This document shows, piece after piece, positions 26,707-36,521 of a DNA stretch of 64,000 nucleotides. A program made the translations under genes and the position numbers. The notes below the pieces were generated by a model. The model saw only the letters and a list, made by a program, of their open reading frames with translations, did no database searches and had not been told where the DNA came from. Source of the DNA: Hyphomicrobiales bacterium. Lineage in GTDB: Bacteria; Pseudomonadota; Alphaproteobacteria; Rhizobiales; JAJFHC01. How positions within the stretch are numbered: position 1 is the first letter of the stretch; each line of letters begins with the position of its first letter. The DNA is taken from NCBI GenBank assembly GCA_021775835.1, contig JAJFHC010000006.1:1-64000 (forward strand). Reading direction: 5' to 3'.

Positions 26707-29166
26707 GTGACAACGCAACAGAATTCCAAGCTGCCGACAACGGCAAGAGTCGTCATCGTCGGTGGTGGCGTCATGGGTTGCGGCCTTGCCTATCATCTGG
26801 CCCACGAAGGTTGTTCCGATGTGGTGTTGCTGGAAAAGGCCGAGCTGACTTCCGGGTCGACCTGGCATGCCGCGGGACAGATTACACATTCGACGTCGAG
26901 CTTCGGTCTCGGCAAGTGCGTCGACTACAACATCGATTTGTATTCAGGAAAACTGGAAGCCGAAACCGGCCAATCGGTAACCTGGCATGGCTGCGGTTCG
27001 TTCCGCCTGGCCTACACCCAAGACGAGATGGACTGGCTGCATCACACATTGAGTGTTGCTGCCGCTCTTGGCTTCAACATTGAATTGGTTGGACCTGACC
27101 GCATCCGCGAACTTCATCCATTCTACAATCTCGACGGCGTCATGGGCGCGTTGCATACGCCCGACGACGGCCATGTGGATCCATCAGGCGTGACCCAGGC
27201 CCTGGCTGCGGGCGCTCGAATTCTGGGGGCGCGGATCATCCGGCGCTGCCGGGCAACCAACATCACCCGGCTTGCATCCGGAGAATGGCTGGTTGCCACC
27301 GAACTTGGCGACATCACGTGCGAACATGTGGTCAATGCCGGCGGCACTTATGCCCGGCAAATGGGTGAGTGGAGCGGATTGCAATTGCCGATGACCTCCA
27401 TGACCCATCATTACTTCGTGACCGATACCGTGCCGGAATTTCAGGATCTGGCGCGTGAACTGCCAGTAATCCGCGATGACCGCCTTGTCTCCGGTTACAT
27501 TCGCATGGAGCAGAAATCCGGCTTGATCGGGATCTACGAAAAAGAGAACCCGAATGCAGTCTGGCTCGATCACTGTCCTTGGGAAGCAGAAAACGAGCTG
27601 TTTGCCGCAGACTACGACCGCATCATGCCATGGCTGAAAAATGCCATGGATCGCATGCCGATATTCTCCGACCTCGGCATCAAGCGGGAAGTCCACGGTG
27701 CAATCTCCCACCCGCCCGATGGCAATCCACTGATCGGCCCGGCATCTGGTGTCAAGAATTACTGGTGTTGCTGCGGCACCCAGATCGGTATCGGCTGGGG
27801 TCCGGGGCTGTCCCGGGAACTGGCCCGCTGGATCGTTCATGGTGCCGCCGATATTTCCATGCGCGAATTCGATCCGCGCCGATTTGGGAATTTCGCCACG
27901 AAGGAATGGCAGGTTACCAAGGCGAAGGAAGACTATTGTCTGCGCCACGAAATCCCCTTCCCTCATTTTAATCGCCAGGGAGGGCGTCCGATAAGACCGG
28001 GGCCCCTATACGAGCGCCTCAGAGAAAAGGGGGCAGTCTACGAAGAAGTCTACGGTCACGAACGCCCCCGCTGGTTTGCCCGTGACGGCGTTCCTCAGGA
28101 AGATCACTATTCCTTCCGGCGCAACGTCGTTCACGACATTGTAGGTGCCGAAGTACACGCTGTACGAGACGGTGTCGGCATCATGGACATCACCGCTTTC
28201 ACCAAGGTTGAGGTATCTGGTCCCGACGCGGAGGTCTTTCTCGACCGGCTGACGCCGAACCGCCTGCCCAAGAAGATCGGCGGAATCGTGCTGACCCATC
28301 TTTTGAACCGACGCGGCAGAATCGAGATCGAGTTGACGATCGTCCGGCTGGAGCAGGACCGGTTCTATCTCGTGTGCGCCGCCTTCTTTGAACAGCGACT
28401 ACTCGACCATTTAACCAATCATCGCAGCGGCGAAGATATCGTGATCGGTAACCTCTCGTATGATTGGTCGGCGTTGGCCCTCCAGGGGCCGAAGTCGCGT
28501 GACGTTCTGGCAGCGAACACCAGCGCCGCCCTAGACAACGCAAACTTCCGATGGCTGTCGGCTCAAAGGATCGAAATCGCGGGCAAACCGATGTGGGCGA
28601 TGCGCATGTCATATGCAGGCGAACTGGGCTGGGAAATTCACGGCCCCCGCGAGGACATGCTGGCCGTCTACGACGCGTTGTGGGCCTCAGGGCTTCCCTT
28701 CGGCATTGCCGACTATGGGTCCTTCGCCATGAACGTCATGCGTATGGAAAAGGGGTTCAAGGGTGCGGGCGAGTTGACCAACGAAGTCACCTTGCCGGAG
28801 GCCGACGTGATGCGATTTGTCAAACTCGACAAAACCACCTTTGTCGGCAAGGGCGCCACACAGCAAAGCGTCGACGGCAATCTGCCGTGGATCTGCGCCT
28901 ATCTGTCGATTGATGCCGATGGTGACAGCGATGGTCATGGTGGCGAAGCGGTCCTTCAAGACGGCAAACGTGTTGGTGCGACGAGTTCGATCGCCTATGG
29001 ACATACAGTCGGTACGATCCTGGCCTTTGCCTACATAAAACCTGAAGCAGCAACTGCCGGGACCGAACTGGAAGTCGTCATCATGGGCAAGCCGCGAAAG
29101 GCCCGGATCCTGGGCGCGCCGTTGTACGATCCACAAAACCAGCGACCACGGGCCGATACCCAATGA
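26707..29166 (+). CDS. Dimethylglycine/sarcosine dehydrogenase-like flavoprotein (FAD oxidoreductase-GcvT fusion)
   Basis: This 819-residue protein has an N-terminal Rossmann FAD domain (VVIVGGGVMGCGLAYHLA), and GSTWHAAG holds the His used for covalent FAD in dimethylglycine and sarcosine dehydrogenases. A linker follows, then a GcvT-type folate-binding domain from about residue 425 (LYERLREKGAVYEEVYG) to the end. It should oxidise an N-methyl group and transfer the carbon to tetrahydrofolate. The GTG at 26707 follows GAGGAAACC; the TTG at 26641 would add 22 unlikely residues. Its stop overlaps the next gene by four bases. With the Rieske enzyme, enolase-superfamily enzyme and aminotransferase it forms a betaine-type catabolic set. 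Confidence 0.9.
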   Translation: MTTQQNSKLPTTARVVIVGGGVMGCGLAYHLAHEGCSDVVLLEKAELTSGSTWHAAGQITHSTSSFGLGKCVDYNIDLYSGKLEAETGQSVTWHGCGSFRLAYTQDEMDWLHHTLSVAAALGFNIELVGPDRIRELHPFYNLDGVMGALHTPDDGHVDPSGVTQALAAGARILGARIIRRCRATNITRLASGEWLVATELGDITCEHVVNAGGTYARQMGEWSGLQLPMTSMTHHYFVTDTVPEFQDLARELPVIRDDRLVSGYIRMEQKSGLIGIYEKENPNAVWLDHCPWEAENELFAADYDRIMPWLKNAMDRMPIFSDLGIKREVHGAISHPPDGNPLIGPASGVKNYWCCCGTQIGIGWGPGLSRELARWIVHGAADISMREFDPRRFGNFATKEWQVTKAKEDYCLRHEIPFPHFNRQGGRPIRPGPLYERLREKGAVYEEVYGHERPRWFARDGVPQEDHYSFRRNVVHDIVGAEVHAVRDGVGIMDITAFTKVEVSGPDAEVFLDRLTPNRLPKKIGGIVLTHLLNRRGRIEIELTIVRLEQDRFYLVCAAFFEQRLLDHLTNHRSGEDIVIGNLSYDWSALALQGPKSRDVLAANTSAALDNANFRWLSAQRIEIAGKPMWAMRMSYAGELGWEIHGPREDMLAVYDALWASGLPFGIADYGSFAMNVMRMEKGFKGAGELTNEVTLPEADVMRFVKLDKTTFVGKGATQQSVDGNLPWICAYLSIDADGDSDGHGGEAVLQDGKRVGATSSIAYGHTVGTILAFAYIKPEAATAGTELEVVIMGKPRKARILGAPLYDPQNQRPRADTQ

Positions 29167-30278
29167 AACAAAATCCAGATATCCCAACAACCATGCGCGC
29201 AGTCGTCCTCACCGGGCATGGAGACCTGGACAAGCTCGTATTGAAGGACGACTGGCCAACTCCTGTTCCCGGCCCCGGTGAAGTCCTCGTGAAGGTTCGC
29301 GCGTGTGGACTGAACAACACCGACATCAACACGCGCACAGCCTGGTATTCCAACGGCGTCAGCGACCAGACCACGGGCGGTGCGTTCGAAACGGCGGATG
29401 ACGACGATGCAACCTGGGGTGGCGCCCCGATCAGTTTCCCACGGATTCAAGGGGCCGACGTGGCAGGAACCGTAGTCGACGTCGGTGAAAACGCGGATAA
29501 GGGATTGCTCGGACAGCGCGTGCTCATAGACACATGGCTGCGTGACTGGAGCGACCCGCTCAATATGGACAAATGCAGATACTTCGGATCCGAATGCGAC
29601 GGCGGTTATGCAGGGTTCACCAAGGTCGATCAACGCAATGTCCACCCTGTCGACAGCGATCTGACCAGTGCCGAACTCGCGACTTTTGCCACGTCGTACA
29701 TTACAGCGGAAAACATGCTCTGCAGGGCGAATGTGGTCGAGGGCGATGTGGTCCTGATCCCCGGCGCCTCAGGCGGTGTCGGTTCAGCACTGATCCAGCT
29801 TGCCAATCGCCGCGGCGCCCGGACTGTGGCGATGGCCGGCGAAGCCAAACATGACCAGGTCAGAGACATTGGCCCGACGGCCGTTCTTCCCCGCGCACCG
29901 GATGACCTGAAAGCCGCCCTCAGGGAGGCAATAGGCAGTATCACAGTTGATGTCGTCGCAGACGTTGTCGGCGGTTCATACTGGCCGAAGCTGGTTGATG
30001 CCCTTGGACGAGGAGGACGCTACACTTGCGCCGGCGCGATCGCCGGACCAATGGTCGAAATGGACCTGCGCACATTCTACCTGCGCGATCTCACATTCAC
30101 CGGCGCAACCGTTGTACCACCGGGAATGTTCAAGGATCTTGTCGGATATATCGAGCGTGGTGAAATCCGTCCACTGTTGGCGGAGACCTATCCCCTGGCC
30201 AAGCTTCAGGCCGCACAGGAAGCCTTTATTGCCAAGAAGCACATTGGCAACATCGTCGTAACCATGGACGATGCCTGA
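29163..30278 (+). CDS. MDR-family zinc-independent quinone oxidoreductase-like protein
   Basis: This 371-residue medium-chain dehydrogenase has a GroES-like domain in which the catalytic-zinc Cys is replaced (CGLNNTDINTR). The structural-zinc cysteine cluster is also missing, so it is probably zinc-free. The Rossmann motif is PGASGGVGSALIQLA. The N-terminal domain has an insertion around WYSNGVSDQTTGG. It overlaps the DMGDH-like gene by four bases, and its TGA overlaps the ATG of the enolase-superfamily gene (TGATG), so the three are translationally coupled. A role in oxidising or reducing an intermediate of betaine breakdown is inferred from context only. Confidence 0.85.
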   Translation: MKQNPDIPTTMRAVVLTGHGDLDKLVLKDDWPTPVPGPGEVLVKVRACGLNNTDINTRTAWYSNGVSDQTTGGAFETADDDDATWGGAPISFPRIQGADVAGTVVDVGENADKGLLGQRVLIDTWLRDWSDPLNMDKCRYFGSECDGGYAGFTKVDQRNVHPVDSDLTSAELATFATSYITAENMLCRANVVEGDVVLIPGASGGVGSALIQLANRRGARTVAMAGEAKHDQVRDIGPTAVLPRAPDDLKAALREAIGSITVDVVADVVGGSYWPKLVDALGRGGRYTCAGAIAGPMVEMDLRTFYLRDLTFTGATVVPPGMFKDLVGYIERGEIRPLLAETYPLAKLQAAQEAFIAKKHIGNIVVTMDDA

Positions 30279-31387
30279 TGAAAATCACTGCGATTACTGT
30301 CTGGAAAAAGGACCTGCCTCTCCGGGAACCGTATTGGCTTTCCGGGGGACGGCTGAAATTCGAATCCCTCGATTCAACAATTTTACGAATCGAGTGCAGT
30401 GACGGGACAACCGGATGGGGAGAAGGCTGTCCTTGGGGGCACACCTATCTTCCAGCATTCGGTGGCGGTATCAGAGCCGCTCTGGAGTTGTTGGCCCCAA
30501 TCCTGATTGGCCAGGATCCGCGGGACATTGATCGGCTCAATCGCCAGATGGATACCCAACTTCCCGGTCACCCGTATGCCAAGGCGCCGCTTGACATTGC
30601 GTTGTGGGACATCGTCGCAAAACAGGCTCGCGTCCCGTTGTACCAGTTGTTCGGTGGAGCCGAGGGCGGAGCCGTCGCTGTGAACTCGTCGATCTCCACC
30701 GGCACGCCCCAGGACATGGTCGCCTTGATCGAGGCCGCACGTGCCAAGGGATATCGCACGCACTCCGCTAAAGTCGGCGGCAGCGACCGGGCGCTCGACA
30801 TCGCTCGTATCAATGCCATCGAGGCCGCCCTCCCGAGAGAAGAAAACATAACCTACGACGTCAACCGGGCTTGGTCACCGGCAGCAGCCATTGAAGTCAT
30901 GAATTCGGTTTCCGCCAAAGGCTGGTTCGAACAGCCCTGCCAGACGCTCGACCAGTGTGCTCAGGTACAGGCCAATACCAGTCAGTTGATCATGCTCGAC
31001 GAATGTCTGCATACGTTTCAGGATCATCTGGAAGCATGGAGGCTTGGGGCCTGTCAGGGCGTCAAGGTCAAGCCGAACCGGCTCGGCGGTTTGAGCCGGG
31101 CCCGGCAGGTACGTGATTTCGGTATTGCTGTCGGTTGGGAGATGCATGTGGAGGAGCTCGGCGGCACAGTGTTGTCCGACACGGCGGCCCTCCATTTGGC
31201 GCTGTCGACGCCGGAAGAAAACCGGTTGGCATCCTGGCTCTGCCATCCCCACCTGGTCGACGACTATGCGCCAGGCGAAGGGGCTCGAAACAATCAAGGT
31301 ATGATTGCCCTGCAGGACAAACCCGGTATTGGTGTAGTGCCCCCTGAAGACTGGCTTGGCGCACCGTGGCGAACATTTACGCGATAA
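30278..31387 (+). CDS. Enolase-superfamily (MLE subgroup) racemase/epimerase-like enzyme
   Basis: This 369-residue mandelate-racemase/muconate-lactonising-type protein has the metal ligands Asp in TYDVNRAW, Glu in GWFEQPC and Asp in MLDECLH. The second acid/base Lys is in VKVKPNRLGG. At the end of barrel strand 2 the usual K-x-K reads SAKVGG, so the first Lys is Ser while the second is kept. Among characterised members, hydroxyproline-betaine 2-epimerase (HpbD) and proline-betaine racemase occur beside Rieske and DMGDH-like genes as here, so a betaine racemase is the best guess. It is coupled by TGATG to the upstream gene and precedes the aminotransferase. Confidence 0.8.
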   Translation: MKITAITVWKKDLPLREPYWLSGGRLKFESLDSTILRIECSDGTTGWGEGCPWGHTYLPAFGGGIRAALELLAPILIGQDPRDIDRLNRQMDTQLPGHPYAKAPLDIALWDIVAKQARVPLYQLFGGAEGGAVAVNSSISTGTPQDMVALIEAARAKGYRTHSAKVGGSDRALDIARINAIEAALPREENITYDVNRAWSPAAAIEVMNSVSAKGWFEQPCQTLDQCAQVQANTSQLIMLDECLHTFQDHLEAWRLGACQGVKVKPNRLGGLSRARQVRDFGIAVGWEMHVEELGGTVLSDTAALHLALSTPEENRLASWLCHPHLVDDYAPGEGARNNQGMIALQDKPGIGVVPPEDWLGAPWRTFTR

Positions 31388-31400
31388 GGAGAGACTTGTG

Positions 31401-32690
31401 ATGAGTGACGTTACTTCTCAGGACGAATGGATTGCCCGTTCGCAAAAGGTGTTGCCGGCAGGGGGCTTCGGCAATTTCGATCCCAGCATCATCATTCGCG
31501 AAGGCCGCGGCGCCCGTGTCTGGGATGAAGACGGCAAGGAGTATATCGATTTCCTGATTGGGTCAGGCCCCATGCTCATCGGGCACAGCCACCCGGAAAT
31601 CATCGAAGCGGCCCATGCTCAGCTTCACAAAGGTATGACGTTCTTTGCCAACAACGCACGTGGCGTCGAACTGGCCGAGGAGATCTGCAGTGCCGTCGCC
31701 TGTGCCGAACAGGTGCGCTATGTGAGTTCCGGTGGCGAAGCGGACATGTATGCCCTGCGTCTGGCCCGCGCCTTTACGGGCCGCGACAAGATTTTGAAGT
31801 TCGAAGGCGGATTTCATGGCATGTCGGCCGAAGCCCTGATGAGCCTGGCGCCAACAAGGCTCGAGAACTTTCCGCTCGCGGTTCCCGATTCTGCCGGCAT
31901 CCCTGAGAGTGTACGGGACCACATGATCATCGCACCCTTTAACGATGCGGAAAGCGCACGCCAGCTTATGGCGGAACACGCAGACGAGATCGCCGCGGTT
32001 ATTGTAGAACCCCTGCAACGCCTGATCCCACCACAGCCTGGGTTTCTTGAAGCCCTGCGCGAGGAGACCAGGAAACACGGCATTGTCCTGATCTTCGACG
32101 AGATTGTCACCGGATTCCGCCTTGCCTATGGAGGGGCCCAGGAACATTACGGCGTCCAACCTGATTTGTGCGCGCTTGGCAAGATCATCGGCGGCGGATT
32201 TCCAATGGCGGCAATCGCCGGACGGGCTGATATCATGGCCCACTTCGACAAGGCCAAGGTTGGTGATTCTGGTTTCACCATGCAATTGGGAACCCTGAGC
32301 GGCAACCCGGTGGCGTCGGTTGCAGGTCTCAAGACCATGGAAATCCTGAAACGCCCGGGCAGCTACGAACATATCCGCCAGTGCGGCGAAACCGTCATGC
32401 AGGCGTTAACGGAAAACCTCTCAGCCGCGGGTATAGACCATCAGGTCGTGGGCGACCCGGTCCTCTTCGATGTTGTGTTCACACCGACACCTGTGATCGA
32501 TTACCGCGGCGTACTGCGAGCGAACAGCAGAATTGCCAGGAGTTTCAACAAGCTGCTGCGCCAAAAGGGCATCCTGAAGCCCGAAAGCAAGTTTTACCCT
32601 TCCCTCGCCTTGGGTCCCGATGAAATTTCACAGACTGTCGAAGCGATTGCCTATGCGTCCAGGCATGCCATGGATGGCGTAACGGACTAG
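31401..32690 (+). CDS. Class III PLP-dependent aminotransferase (glutamate-1-semialdehyde aminomutase-like)
   Basis: This 429-residue PLP enzyme has the cofactor-contact segment SSGGEADMYALRLARAFTGR, the Asp motif LIFDEIVTGFR, and the Schiff-base Lys in CALGKIIGGGFPMA. It resembles HemL-type aminomutases but lies in a betaine/amino-acid catabolic operon, so an omega-aminotransferase or aminomutase acting on a demethylated product is more likely than tetrapyrrole synthesis. The ATG at 31401 follows AAGGAGA; the frame from TTG 31356 overlaps the enolase-superfamily gene. It is the last gene of the plus-strand run; a small GTGCGG/CCGCAC hairpin at 32723-32738 lies downstream. Confidence 0.87.
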   Translation: MSDVTSQDEWIARSQKVLPAGGFGNFDPSIIIREGRGARVWDEDGKEYIDFLIGSGPMLIGHSHPEIIEAAHAQLHKGMTFFANNARGVELAEEICSAVACAEQVRYVSSGGEADMYALRLARAFTGRDKILKFEGGFHGMSAEALMSLAPTRLENFPLAVPDSAGIPESVRDHMIIAPFNDAESARQLMAEHADEIAAVIVEPLQRLIPPQPGFLEALREETRKHGIVLIFDEIVTGFRLAYGGAQEHYGVQPDLCALGKIIGGGFPMAAIAGRADIMAHFDKAKVGDSGFTMQLGTLSGNPVASVAGLKTMEILKRPGSYEHIRQCGETVMQALTENLSAAGIDHQVVGDPVLFDVVFTPTPVIDYRGVLRANSRIARSFNKLLRQKGILKPESKFYPSLALGPDEISQTVEAIAYASRHAMDGVTD

Positions 32691-32784
32691 GTCACGGTAC
32701 AAAACAAGGGAACGGGATGCAGGTGCGGAAAACCGCACACACATTCCCACATTTCTCTCTGAGGCCTGCCAGTTTGCTCAGGGA

Positions 32785-33792
32785 TTATGCGGTAGCCAGC
32801 CTGCCGGCAGCCTCACGAAATGACACCAGCCGCTTGGCCTCTTCATCCCACAACGCCAGACGAACGCATTTGAGGCTCTCCCAGAACGTCAGGCGGCTGA
32901 CATTCTTCAGTTCCGGATGATCCTTCAGGACCTGGGGAAGACGGTGGTAGGGAATGCGGCTTGAAAGATGGTGAATGTGGTGGATGCCGATGTTCCCGGT
33001 GAGCCACATCAAAGGTTTTGGCAGGTCATAGTACGAACTGCCATGCAGCGCCGCGTTTTCGTGGCTCCAGTCTTCGCTTCGTTCCCAATGAGTTGGATCG
33101 AACTGGTGCTGCACATAGAACAGCCAGACACCAATCGATGCGCCAATCAGGACAATTGGAAGCTGAATCAACAGAAATGTCCCGAAGCCGACTGCATAGA
33201 TCAGTATCGCTGAAACCACAGCGATTGCAAGATTTGTCCAGATCGCACTCATCCAGCTTGCCCGCCCCTGGCGGATAGCGCCTGTGGGCCACCGATGCCG
33301 GAATAGAAACAGATAGCCGGGGCCAAGTCCGAACATGACCACCGGGTGCCGGTAAAGCCGGTACTTCAATCGGTCGATTGGTCCCTGCGCCTTGTATTCC
33401 TCGATTGTAAGGGTGTCGATGTCGCCAAATCCGCGACGATCCAGATTGCCTGAACTTGCATGATGCAGCGCGTGCGACTTGCGCCAGTAGTCATAGGGCG
33501 TCAGGGTCAGAATTCCGAGGAAACGCCCGACCCAATCGTTGACCCGGCGGGACGAAAACATACCGCCATGGCCACAATCATGCTGGATCATAAAGAGCCG
33601 CAGCATAAAGCAGGCCGCCGGTATCGCCAGCAGCAATACATAAAGCGAGTTGATCTGCGCCGCCATCCACATCGCCACCCAGAGGGCGACAAAGGGGACA
33701 AGCGTCACGGCTAATTCAAAAACGGCCCGACTGTCGTCAGGACACCTGTAGGGCGCTAGTCGCGAAACCCACGTTTCGGAGGTATCGTTCAA
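32785..33792 (-). CDS. Membrane fatty acid desaturase
   Basis: This 335-residue integral-membrane desaturase has the three histidine boxes HDCGH (near residue 90), HALHH (about 127) and HIHHL (about 274), the di-iron ligands of the omega-6/delta-12-type desaturase family. Several hydrophobic segments span the membrane (VTLVPFVALWVAMWMAA, LYVLLLAIPAACFMLRLFM, LAIAVVSAILIYAVGFG, FLLIQLPIVLIGASIGVWL). It should introduce a cis double bond into a lipid acyl chain or a related substrate, using electrons from ferredoxin or cytochrome b5-type donors. It stands alone on the minus strand, and its regulation is not evident. Confidence 0.9.
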   Translation of the reverse strand: MNDTSETWVSRLAPYRCPDDSRAVFELAVTLVPFVALWVAMWMAAQINSLYVLLLAIPAACFMLRLFMIQHDCGHGGMFSSRRVNDWVGRFLGILTLTPYDYWRKSHALHHASSGNLDRRGFGDIDTLTIEEYKAQGPIDRLKYRLYRHPVVMFGLGPGYLFLFRHRWPTGAIRQGRASWMSAIWTNLAIAVVSAILIYAVGFGTFLLIQLPIVLIGASIGVWLFYVQHQFDPTHWERSEDWSHENAALHGSSYYDLPKPLMWLTGNIGIHHIHHLSSRIPYHRLPQVLKDHPELKNVSRLTFWESLKCVRLALWDEEAKRLVSFREAAGRLATA

Positions 33793-34815
33793 ACCGGAAG
33801 ACTTTTCAACGGAGTTCCACTTTCTTCCTACATCCTAACATCGGACGACGCGGGATTTAAATCACATTGGTTCACAAAAAAACGTACTCAAAAGGCGCAC
33901 TCTAAATACTCTGCAGTGGCATCCCAGGCACGAAGCCGACAATGCCACGACACAGCACTCGATTATGTTTCGTGAGACAGTGACGACGCACCCCGCTGAC
34001 GTACATCCGGGAAATCAAGCCAACCCCTCCAGATCGCACCAGCTCAACCAATCGTCGTCCCCTCAATCCCCTCGACGCGCCCTCATTAACACTTTCTCCC
34101 CGTGCCATCCACCCCCAACTGGATCGATTGTGGACTTGCCGGTCCATTTGCCATCGATAGACACAAAAATGCATCACTTTTTCTAGCAAAATCACCAATC
34201 GTCAGCACCGAACGCACATTCTTTGACTTGAGGTTGGGAGCAGGACGGTCGTCGTGGCCACGGCCAGCTGGCCCCCGACAACCGGCACCTGCCAAAACGA
34301 ATCACTCTCTCTGGCTTTGCTCGTATGTCGATACGATCGTCCTTTTTGGAAAATGCTACAGTTCGTAGGCCGTTTTTTGATTTCAGCCGGCACGTAAGAC
34401 ATCAATTTTCTTCATGCTTCCGGGACAGTGAAATGATCCAGTTTGGCCAGATGCGCTCAAACAACGAATAGCATTTTACTTCACAGGCCTGAATTCTACG
34501 AAATTTCCTCCGAATTATGCAGACCCACAACTATAAAAATTTGTCTCTTACTTTGTTCAACCGGAGATTGCGCCGAGGTTTTCCAATCAGGACCATCAAT
34601 CTTTGTGCCACTACCGGCCCGTTAGTTGCATCGCCCTAGTTCTTAAAAACAGCCCCGGTCAATCGTTTTTCGAGTCTGAAGCGGAACCTCCCCACTTAAC
34701 AGTGCATTAAGGATATCCGACAAGAATCCCGGATTATCTGGAGATGCGTCCGACACGAAGCCTGGCGCATGTTAACACGACGGTGAGAAACCGCCGAAAC
34801 TACGGGATACGACTT
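33793..34815. other. Long intergenic region between desaturase and chemotaxis transducer genes
   Basis: About one kilobase without a convincing gene. Short open frames exist on both strands in 33902-34368 but lack ribosome-binding sites and recognisable sequence. Composition is less G/C-rich than the flanking genes, and T-runs occur around 34370-34380. I see no tRNA, repeat or insertion element here. Promoters for both flanking genes presumably lie at its ends. Confidence 0.5.
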
Positions 34816-36294
34816 ATGCGGGGCATTTTAGGATCGGACGCGGAACGCACACTGGAAGCGTTAATGGAGTCTCAGGCCGTCATCGAGTTTAAGCCAGACG
34901 GCACCATCATAACGGCCAATCAGAATTTTCTTAGCGCCATGGGGTATGATCTGGAGGAAATTTCCGGACAACATCATTCAATGTTTGTTGAGAGCGAGTT
35001 TGCGAAGTCCGCGGAATACACGATGTTCTGGCAGTCTCTAGCCGAAGGGCAATTTCAGCAGGCTGAATTTAAAAGGATCAGTAAAGGTGGCGGAGAGGTC
35101 TGGATACAGGCGAGCTACAACCCTGTCCTGAATCGCAACGGCAAGGTCGTGAAAGTCGTGAAGTTTGCCACCGACATCACCGATCAAAAACTGGAAAATG
35201 CCGATTATGAAGGCCAGCTTGCTGCCATCAGCCTTTCGCAGGCGGTGATCGAATTCAAGCTCGATGGAACAATCGAGAAAGCCAATGACAACTTTCTGGG
35301 CGCTCTGGGCTACCAACGCGACGAAATCATCGGCAAACATCATTCCCTGTTTGTCGAGCCACGCGAGCGCGACGGCGCAGAATATACTGCGTTCTGGAAC
35401 AGCCTGCGGGCCGGCGAGTATCAGTCGAAGGAATTCAAGCGCATCGGCAAGGGCGGTAATGAAATCTGGATTCAGGCCAGTTACAATCCCATTCGTGACA
35501 TGAACGGAAACCTGTTCAAGGTCGTAACGTATGCCAGTGACATCACGGATATGGTGCTCGAGCGGCAACGTCGACAGCAGGCACAGGGCGAAATCGGCCA
35601 ACAACTCGATCAGATCGGACTGTTTGTCGAATCCGCTACACAGCAGGCATCAGACGCCACGGACGCTGCTGCGACCACGTCGACCAACGTCATGACCGTC
35701 GCCTCCGGTGCCGAAGAACTTTCGTCCTCGATCAGCGAAATATCCCAACAGGTGAACCAGGCGCTGGCAACAACGACGGAAGCGGTGAAGGAAGCCGATC
35801 AGGCCAACAAAGTCATCACCGGACTGTCCGAACTGGCACACAACATCGGCGAGGTCGTCGAGCTTATTTCAAGCATCGCAGATCAGACCAATCTGCTCGC
35901 CTTGAATGCGACGATCGAAGCCGCGCGGGCGGGCGAATCCGGCAAGGGCTTTGCCGTTGTCGCCAGTGAGGTCAAGTCCCTGGCCAATCAGACGGCAAAG
36001 GCCACCGAGGAAATCGGCACTCAGATTACCGATGTGCAAAAAACAACCGAAACCGTGGTCGGTGCCATCGGAAAAATCTCGGCCACCATCGGAAATATCA
36101 ACGACATTTCGACGTCCATCGCCGCCGCCGTCGAGGAGCAAACAGCCGTCACACAAGAGATTTCCGAGAACATGCAGACCGCATCCCAGGGCGTGGAGCA
36201 GATTACCAGGAATGTGTCTGAACTTGCCGAAGCCACAAGCCAGATCGATACCGCCACGCGCACCGTCAGGGAAACCTCCACCAAGGCAGCATGA
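34816..36294 (+). CDS. Soluble PAS-PAS methyl-accepting chemotaxis transducer
   Basis: This protein (492 residues from the ATG at 34816; an in-frame ATG at 34744 gives 516) has two tandem PAS/PAC units that are close copies: [20 protein letters not shown] and [20 protein letters not shown], each ending ASYNP...DIT. A methyl-accepting signalling domain follows, with the hairpin tip [20 protein letters not shown]. No membrane segment or HAMP domain is present, so it is a cytoplasmic transducer, probably sensing redox or a flavin/haem-linked signal. The shorter start begins like related PAS-MCP proteins and was preferred. A strong terminator follows. Confidence 0.88.
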   Translation: MRGILGSDAERTLEALMESQAVIEFKPDGTIITANQNFLSAMGYDLEEISGQHHSMFVESEFAKSAEYTMFWQSLAEGQFQQAEFKRISKGGGEVWIQASYNPVLNRNGKVVKVVKFATDITDQKLENADYEGQLAAISLSQAVIEFKLDGTIEKANDNFLGALGYQRDEIIGKHHSLFVEPRERDGAEYTAFWNSLRAGEYQSKEFKRIGKGGNEIWIQASYNPIRDMNGNLFKVVTYASDITDMVLERQRRQQAQGEIGQQLDQIGLFVESATQQASDATDAAATTSTNVMTVASGAEELSSSISEISQQVNQALATTTEAVKEADQANKVITGLSELAHNIGEVVELISSIADQTNLLALNATIEAARAGESGKGFAVVASEVKSLANQTAKATEEIGTQITDVQKTTETVVGAIGKISATIGNINDISTSIAAAVEEQTAVTQEISENMQTASQGVEQITRNVSELAEATSQIDTATRTVRETSTKAA

Positions 36295-36335
36295 CAACGA
36301 CGTGCTGTACTGACTGAAGGCGCCGTTCGACTATG

Positions 36336-36369
36336 CGCCCGCCACTGTTGTTCAGTGGCGGGCGTTTTT
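36336..36369 (+). terminator. Rho-independent terminator after the chemotaxis transducer gene
   Basis: A perfect 12-bp stem (CGCCCGCCACTG/CAGTGGCGGGCG) with a five-base loop is followed by TTTTTC, 42 bases after the stop codon. This is a textbook intrinsic terminator. Confidence 0.92.
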
Positions 36370-36521
36370 CTCAAATACCTGCCCCCCTTAACAACGTTGA
36401 AGTCCCAAATGGCTCCAACGCCGTTATGTAAAAAAATTTCTCAACATTGTCGAAATGCGGTGTAGCAGTTCGTCTTGATAGATGAGAGCCTCATGGCTCA
36501 TTCGAACAGGAGGAGAAATTA

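Noticed and set aside
32723..32738. Hairpin GTGCGG-AAAA-CCGCAC after the aminotransferase gene as a terminator
   Set aside because: The stem is only six pairs with no T-run on either strand; too weak to list as a feature.
33902..34368. Short open frames in the one-kilobase gap before the chemotaxis gene
   Set aside because: Low-complexity or basic nonsense sequence without start signals; no homologous features seen.
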